8,342 bases of DNA, taken from JABFXC01 sp035551575 (GTDB lineage: Bacteria > Gemmatimonadota > Gemmatimonadetes > Gemmatimonadales > Gemmatimonadaceae). Made by a program: the position numbers and the translations under genes. Of the stretch, positions 6,517 to 8,342 are shown one piece after another. Under the pieces are notes generated by a model. That model saw only the letters and a program-made list of their open reading frames with translations, was not told the DNA's origin and did no database searches. Position 1 is the first letter of the stretch. Every line of letters begins with the position of its first letter. Where the stretch lies: positions 1 through 8,342 of the forward strand of contig DASZNJ010000168.1 in assembly GCA_035551575.1 (NCBI GenBank), read 5' to 3'.

Positions 6517-8342
<1,826 letters not shown>

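Overview
The window is very GC-rich DNA with dense coding. It carries four complete genes and one gene cut off by the right edge. The style suggests Gemmatimonadota (soil or freshwater relatives of Gemmatimonas). The reasons are multi-domain bacterial Ig-like surface proteins of the WTLG-repeat type, strong C-ending codon preference, the recurring word CGTTAGG, and gaps filled with GGKGYCA heptads. This assignment is inference from style; no marker gene is present.

Layout, left to right: (1) the edge starts with two perfect copies of a 25-bp unit (1-50). (2) 158-2116 (+) encodes a membrane-anchored secreted protein of Ig-like domains with a Lys/Thr/Ser-rich tail. (3) 2117-2284 is a gap holding inverted heptad arms. 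(4) 2285-3400 (+) encodes a patatin-like phospholipase fused to a C-terminal single-cluster ferredoxin. (5) 3401-3560 is repeat element A. (6) 3605-5449 (+) encodes a two-TM GAF-PAS histidine kinase with no response regulator beside it. (7) 5450-5677 is repeat element B, an inverted and longer relative of A. (8) 5678-6328 (-) encodes an atypical SDR NAD(P)-binding protein. (9) 6329-6516 is the only divergent gap; it lacks heptads and holds an imperfect hairpin sequence. (10) 6517 to beyond 8342 (+) is the first two thirds of aconitase A, with all three cluster cysteines.

The genes do not form an obvious pathway or operon. Gaps between the co-directional genes are about 170-200 bp and filled with repeats, so each gene is probably its own unit. 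Aconitase is housekeeping (TCA cycle), the SDR protein is generic, and the kinase is an orphan sensor.

The most unusual signals are non-coding. A family of 7-bp-periodic inverted-repeat elements sits just after stop codons, and two homologous copies flank the kinase in opposite orientation. The word CGTTAGG accounts for every TTA leucine codon I could find in the plus-strand genes. Among proteins, the patatin-ferredoxin fusion stands out. I do not see a defence system, CRISPR array, transposase, tRNA or rRNA.
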